This document shows, piece after piece, positions 57,274 through 64,000 of a stretch of 64,000 nucleotides of DNA; the stretch's first letter is position 1; each line of letters begins with the position of its first letter. The stretch comes from Albidovulum sp. Its GTDB lineage: Bacteria; Pseudomonadota; Alphaproteobacteria; Rhodobacterales; Rhodobacteraceae. A program made the position numbers and the translations under genes. The stretch covers positions 1 to 64,000 of the forward strand of contig JALSJQ010000034.1 of the NCBI GenBank assembly GCA_026989275.1, written 5' to 3'. A model generated the notes under the pieces. It was given only the letters and a program-made list of their open reading frames with translations. It was not told where the DNA came from and ran no database searches.

Positions 57274-58305
57274 ATGGACGCGATCATCCTCCAGATCCTC
57301 AACGGGCTCGACAAGGGCTCGGCCTACGCGCTGATCGCCCTCGGGCTGACGATCATCTTCGGCACGCTCGGAGTGGTCAACTTCGCCCACGGGGCGCTGT
57401 TCATGCTCGGTGCCTTCGTCGCCGTGACCGTGCGGCGGATCCTGACGCTGAGCTTCGAAACCATCGACCCGACACGCAAGGACTTTCTCGGCAATCCGCT
57501 CAAGGTGAAGACCACCTATGTGGAACACTGGTTCGGCCCCGATGCCGGCCAGTGGCTGATCGACTGGTCGGTGCCGATCGCGGTGATCGCCGCCATTCCC
57601 GTCATGGCCCTCGTCGGCTTGGCGATGGAACGCGGACTCGTCCGCCATTTCTACAAGCGTTCCCATGCCGACCAGATCCTCGTGACCTTCGGTCTCGCGA
57701 TCGTCATCCAGGAGATCATCAAGTATTTCTTCGGCGCCAACCCGATCCCGGTGCCGGCCCCGGAGATCTTCCGCGGCTCGTTCGATTTCGGCGTGCTGCT
57801 CGGCTTTCCCGAGAACGCCATCATCTATCCCTACTGGCGACTGGTCTATTTCGCCTTCGCCGCGCTGGTGATCGGCGGGGTGTTCGCCTTCCTCCAGTTC
57901 ACCACCTTCGGCATGGTGGTGCGTGCCGGCATGGCCGACCGGGAAACCGTCACCATCCTCGGCATCGACATCGACCGGCGCTTCTCGATCATGTTCGCCC
58001 TTGCCGCCATCGTCGCCGGCATCGCCGGGGTGATGTATGCGCCGATCAATTCGCCGAACTACCACATGGGCATGGATTATCTCGTGCTCAGCTTCGTGGT
58101 GGTGGTCGTCGGCGGCATGGGCTCCCTGCCCGGCGCGGTGCTGGCGGGCTTCCTGCTCGGCATCCTCGAGAGCATCGCCTCGATGAAGGCGCTGATCGAT
58201 CTCGTCCCCGGAATCAACCAGGTGATCATCTACCTCGTGGCAATCGTGATCCTGCTCATCCGCCCGCGCGGGCTGATGGGGCGCAAGGGCGTGATGGAGG
58301 ACTGA
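57274..58305 (+). CDS. ABC permease LivH-type with extended loop
   Basis: 343 residues, eight or so helices. Start ILNGLDKGSAYALIALGLTIIFGTLGVVNFAHG is the LivH signature, and GMVVRAGMADRETVTILGIDI and VLSFVVVVVGGMGSLPGAVLAGFLLG complete it. Between helices 2 and 3 there is an extra segment of about 40 residues (TIDPTRKDFLGNPLKVK... to DAGQWLIDW) not in E. coli LivH. It forms the first half of the membrane channel with LivM. The stop lies 3 bp from the livM start. Confidence 0.92.
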   Translation: MDAIILQILNGLDKGSAYALIALGLTIIFGTLGVVNFAHGALFMLGAFVAVTVRRILTLSFETIDPTRKDFLGNPLKVKTTYVEHWFGPDAGQWLIDWSVPIAVIAAIPVMALVGLAMERGLVRHFYKRSHADQILVTFGLAIVIQEIIKYFFGANPIPVPAPEIFRGSFDFGVLLGFPENAIIYPYWRLVYFAFAALVIGGVFAFLQFTTFGMVVRAGMADRETVTILGIDIDRRFSIMFALAAIVAGIAGVMYAPINSPNYHMGMDYLVLSFVVVVVGGMGSLPGAVLAGFLLGILESIASMKALIDLVPGINQVIIYLVAIVILLIRPRGLMGRKGVMED

Positions 58306-58308
58306 GCG

Positions 58309-59523
58309 ATGTTCAAGGGACTGGACCGCAACGACATCCGCCTCATGCTGGTCGTCGCCCTCGTCACGCTGGCGGCGCCGCTGATCCTCAACCCCTTTCC
58401 GGCCGACAGCGCCTGGGCGCAGTTCAACGCCGGCTATCCCGACCTGATGCAGCGTTTCGTGATCTACGGGATCTTCGCCATCGGCTTCAACATCCTGTTC
58501 GGACTCACGGGCTATCTCTCCTTCGGGCATGCCGCCTTTCTCGGGGTCGGCTCCTATGCCGCGGTGTGGATGTTCAAGCTGCTGTCGATGAACGTCGTGC
58601 CGGCGGTGCTCGCGGCCATGGCGATCGCTGGGCTGTTCTCGCTTGCCATCGGCTGGATCTCGCTCCGGCGCACCGGCATCTACTTCTCGATCCTGACGCT
58701 GGCCTTCGCCCAGATGAGCTACAACCTCGCCTATTCGGTGCTCACCCCGATCACCAATGGCGAGACCGGGCTGCAGATCTCGATCAACGATCCGCGGGTG
58801 CTCGACCGGGCGTTCGGCACCGCCGCGTCCGATTCGGTGCCCTATCCCGACTTCTTCGGCCTCCAGATGAACGACACGGCGAGTTTCGAGTTCTTCGGCC
58901 GCGTCTTCCAGTTCTCGGTCGGCTACTATTTCGCCGCCATGCTCTTTCTCGCGGCCTTCTATCTCGCCCTGCGGCTCTTCCGCTCCCCTTTCGGTCTGAT
59001 GCTGCGCGGGGTGAAGACCAACCAGTCTCGGCTCGAATATACCGGCATCAACCCCCGCCCCTACACGCTCGCCGCCTTCGTCATATCGGGGGTCTATGCC
59101 GGGCTCGCAGGGGGGCTTCTGGCGGCGATGGACCCCCTGGCGGGTGCGGAGCGGATGCAGTGGACCGCCTCGGGCGAGGTCGTCCTCATGACGATCCTCG
59201 GCGGGGTCGGCACCCTCCTCGGTCCGGTGCTCGGCGCAGGTTTCATCAAGTATTTCGAGAACATCCTCTCGAAGATCAACGATCAGATCCTGCACCAGTG
59301 GTTCGCCTTCCTGCCCGACGGCATGGAGGATTTCATGGTCACCCTCGTCAGCCCCTTCGTCGGCAAGGGCTGGCACCTCACCCTGGGCGTGCTCTTCATG
59401 CTGGTGGTGATCTTCCTGCCGGGCGGCCTCGTCGAGGGCTTCCAGCGCATCGGGCGGCTTCTCGCGCGCCTCGTCGGGCGCGGTCGCAAACCCGTTTCGG
59501 ATGACGACAAGGGAGGGGCGTGA
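58309..59523 (+). CDS. ABC permease LivM-type with extended loop
   Basis: 404 residues. LivM signatures: [82 protein letters not shown] and [23 protein letters not shown] segment of about 50 residues around [19 protein letters not shown] is longer than in E. coli LivM. It ends with a charged tail ([16 protein letters not shown]) and is separated by 1 bp from livG. Confidence 0.92.
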   Translation: MFKGLDRNDIRLMLVVALVTLAAPLILNPFPADSAWAQFNAGYPDLMQRFVIYGIFAIGFNILFGLTGYLSFGHAAFLGVGSYAAVWMFKLLSMNVVPAVLAAMAIAGLFSLAIGWISLRRTGIYFSILTLAFAQMSYNLAYSVLTPITNGETGLQISINDPRVLDRAFGTAASDSVPYPDFFGLQMNDTASFEFFGRVFQFSVGYYFAAMLFLAAFYLALRLFRSPFGLMLRGVKTNQSRLEYTGINPRPYTLAAFVISGVYAGLAGGLLAAMDPLAGAERMQWTASGEVVLMTILGGVGTLLGPVLGAGFIKYFENILSKINDQILHQWFAFLPDGMEDFMVTLVSPFVGKGWHLTLGVLFMLVVIFLPGGLVEGFQRIGRLLARLVGRGRKPVSDDDKGGA

Positions 59524-59524
59524 G

Positions 59525-60280
59525 ATGGCCATTCTCGAGATCCGCGGCGTCGGCAAGCGTTTCGGCGGCCTTCAGGCGCTGCGCGACGTCAATCTCTCGG
59601 TCGAGGAGGGCCATGTGCATGCCATCATCGGCCCCAACGGCGCCGGCAAGTCCACCCTGCTCAACTGCCTTGTCGGCAAGCTCGTTCCTGACGAGGGAAC
59701 GGTCGTGTTCGACGGCCGGTCGCTCCTCGGCAGGAAGCCCTGGGAGATCAACCAGATGGGCATTTCGCGGGTCTTCCAGACCCCGGAGATCTACAGCGAG
59801 CTGACCGTGCTCGAAAACGTGATGATCGCCTGCCTTGCCCGGCGCGATGGCGTGTTCCGCCTCGAAGCATGGAAAACCCTGGCCGAGGAGGACGACATCC
59901 GCGGAAAGGCGATGCAGGTGCTGGCCGATCTCAAGATGGAGGACAAGGCGGACGCCCATTCCGCCGCCCTCTCGCGCGGCGACAAGCGGCGGCTCGAACT
60001 GGCCATGTGCCTTTCCCAGGAGCCCCGGCTTCTGCTGCTCGACGAGCCCACCGCCGGCATGGCGCGGGCCGACACCAACCGCACCATCGAGCTTCTCAAG
60101 GAGATCCAGGAGCGGCTCGGCATCACCATGGTCATCATCGAGCACGACATGCATGTGGTCTTCTCGCTGGCCGAGCGCATCACCGTCATGGCCCAGGGGA
60201 CGGTGCTGGTCGAGGACGTGCCCGAGCGGATCCGCGGCAATCCGAAGGTGCAGGAAGCCTATCTCGGCGGTCATGGCTGA
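59525..60280 (+). CDS. ABC transporter ATP-binding protein LivG-type
   Basis: 251 residues. Walker A IIGPNGAGKSTLLNCLVG, the Q-loop region SRVFQTPEIYSELTVLENVM, signature ALSRGDKRRLELAMCL, Walker B LLLLDEPTAGMARADT and switch His in IIEHDMHVV. The LivG-typical ending QEAYLGG is kept. ATG 59525 overlaps nothing and lies 1 bp after livM. Works with LivF as ATPase heterodimer. Confidence 0.94.
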   Translation: MAILEIRGVGKRFGGLQALRDVNLSVEEGHVHAIIGPNGAGKSTLLNCLVGKLVPDEGTVVFDGRSLLGRKPWEINQMGISRVFQTPEIYSELTVLENVMIACLARRDGVFRLEAWKTLAEEDDIRGKAMQVLADLKMEDKADAHSAALSRGDKRRLELAMCLSQEPRLLLLDEPTAGMARADTNRTIELLKEIQERLGITMVIIEHDMHVVFSLAERITVMAQGTVLVEDVPERIRGNPKVQEAYLGGHG

Positions 60281-60339
60281 CGGCAGGCACGGCCGGTCCG
60301 GGCGACCGGTCGGCAGGCGGAGGGATCGGAGGAGACAGG

Positions 60340-61149
<810 letters not shown>

Positions 61150-61250
61150 TGCACGGTCCGGCAGTCCGGGCCGATCAGCACATGCAGGACAGCCGCGGGC
61201 CCGGGCGGCAGCACGCCGCAGCCCGCACCAGCAGATGAGGAGGACAAACC

Positions 61251-63203
<1,953 letters not shown>

Positions 63204-63240
63204 GCCTGCCCCTTCCTTGCGAAATGCATCCTTGCCCATG

Positions 63241-63271
63241 AGACCCGCCGGCCACGCGCCGGCGGGTCTTT
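63241..63271 (+). terminator. Intrinsic terminator after acs
   Basis: 12-bp perfect stem AGACCCGCCGGC / GCCGGCGGGTCT, loop CACGC, followed by TTC. It is 38 bp past the acs stop and marks the end of the transporter-acs operon. Confidence 0.8.
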
Positions 63272-63588
63272 CATGCCCCGACCTCTTCCTTCGACCGGCC
63301 AGTGGCGCCGCAGGTTTCCGACCCGGCGATGGGTCGGATTTTCGGCTTGTTCTCGCAAACGGCCCCAAAAGCGCCGTTTTTCCGGATAAACTTTCGTCAT
63401 AACGCGCTGCCAATGACGGCAAGTCCTATTGCCATCAGCGCAGAAGAGGTCCACCTCACGGTCGCAAGGCGCGGCCCCGTCCACCCTTCCGGAGCGTCGT
63501 CATTTCGAAGGGAACGAAGCCGTAGCCGCGAACAGAACGCAATCCGAACCGGAAAACCCGTTTCCGGAAAGAACCGAGGAGAGTTTCC
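63272..63588. other. Gene-free interval between acs terminator and DUF2231-like gene
   Basis: About 317 bp without an ORF I trust. It contains two more hairpins: CGACCC-GGCGAT-GGGTCG then GATTTT (63319-63342) and AAACGGC-N9-GCCGTTT ending in TTTTT (63357-63381). The second looks like an intrinsic terminator. An AT-rich patch follows (63377-63402) and may hold the promoter of the next gene. Confidence 0.5.
63357..63381 (+). terminator. Second terminator-like hairpin downstream of acs
   Basis: AAACGGC pairs with GCCGTTT across a 9-base loop, and the stem runs into TTTTT. Backup or separate terminator between acs and the last gene. Confidence 0.45.
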
Positions 63589-64000
63589 ATGCCCATCGAG
63601 CATCTGCATCCGTCGCGGTCCATTTCCCGATCGTTCTCGTCATCACCCTTTTCGTCGTCGATCTCGTCGCCGGTCTTCGGGGCGCCGAGATCACCGGCCG
63701 CAACGGCCCGGTGGCCACCGCCACCATGCTGATCGCCATCGCCGCCGGCGTCTTCGCCATCATCGCCGTCGCCCTCGGCGATCTCGCGGCCGAAATCGCC
63801 GTCGATCGTGGTCTTGCGCAAACGGTTGCGGACGCCATCGAAACCCATGAGGGCCTTGGCACCGTCACCGGCTGGCTGATCGCGCTCTGGGGCGCCGTGC
63901 GGCTCTTCCTGTGGTGGAAGGACAAGATCATCGGGGCCCGCTGGGCCGTCTGGCTGGTGGACCTCGTGCTCATCGGCCTGATCGTCGCCACCGCCTGGTT
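63589..64000 (+). pseudogene. DUF2231-like membrane protein, frameshifted and cut by window edge
   Basis: ATG 63589 has a strong GAGGAG site and begins MPIEHLHP. The DUF2231 reading then continues in another frame (VAVHFPIVLVITLFVVDLVA, GPVATATMLIAIAAGVFAI, HEGLGTVTGWLIALWGAVR, WLVDLVLIGLIVATAW) to the window end. Restoring one G after the ATCC at about 63612 would join HP to VAVHFPI and give a normal protein. As written, the ATG frame stops after about 45 codons. This is either a real 1-nt deletion or a sequence error. Confidence 0.7.

Noticed and set aside
57070-59556. Long open frame antisense to livH and livM
   Set aside because: Translation is almost all His, Asp, Glu and Gly, the mirror of membrane-helix codons; not a protein.

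Overview
The window is a GC-rich (about 68-70% by eye) chromosomal segment from an alphaproteobacterium. The evidence is a pyrH-frr-uppS-cdsA-dxr-rseP-bamA-ompH-fabZ-lpxA-lpxI-lpxB envelope cluster that uses LpxI rather than LpxH, a ccmABCD-ccmG cytochrome c maturation cluster divergent from aconitase, COX15-type heme A synthase, and alphaproteobacterial small families (Flp-like orphan pilin, DUF1223, ScfR regulator). I cannot fix the order or genus from sequence alone. Genes are densely packed, with many 4-bp ATGA overlaps. I see no rRNA, tRNA, CRISPR array, insertion sequence, prophage or replication origin.

Layout. 1-2.5 kb: end of a TPM-domain membrane protein, then a divergent HpaI-type aldolase and HSD10-like SDR with a palindrome between them. 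2.6-6.7 kb: mfd and a DUF2267 gene. 6.8-21.2 kb (minus strand): the envelope and lipid A cluster. lpxD is missing from its usual place between ompH and fabZ, and a 55-residue membrane ORF lies between bamA and rseP. 21.5-24.5 kb (plus): miaA, an AraC regulator and an LpxL-type acyltransferase with an altered catalytic dyad. 24.7-29.5 kb: DUF1223, an ICMT-like membrane protein, a decayed DUF72 pseudogene and acnA. 29.9-33.1 kb: ccmA, B, C, D and G; ccmE, F, H and I are not in the window. 33.5-46.9 kb: ctaA, trmJ, a divergent ThiE-like gene, a UPF0114 protein, CoA-transferase and crotonase genes, a methyltransferase/gloB divergent pair, queA, a 1171-residue AsmA/YhdP-like protein and a Bcp peroxiredoxin. 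47-50.1 kb: an orphan Flp-like pilin and the 5-oxoprolinase genes pxpB, pxpC, pxpA.

50.6-63.2 kb is the most coherent accessory module. A ScfR-family acyl-CoA regulator, a single-domain response regulator, a small two-TM protein and an SLC5-STAC-histidine kinase run on the minus strand. Divergent from them is a plus-strand operon: a Tat-exported substrate-binding protein, LivH, LivM, LivG, LivF and acetyl-CoA synthetase. The two arms share an AT-rich intergenic region with phased TTTACA repeats. I infer a system that senses, imports and CoA-activates a short carboxylate. The window ends in a DUF2231-type membrane protein gene carrying an apparent 1-nt deletion near its start.

Limits: all assignments come from reading motifs, gene order and spacing. 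No database search, alignment or structure prediction was run. Start codons were chosen from ribosome binding sites and family lengths.
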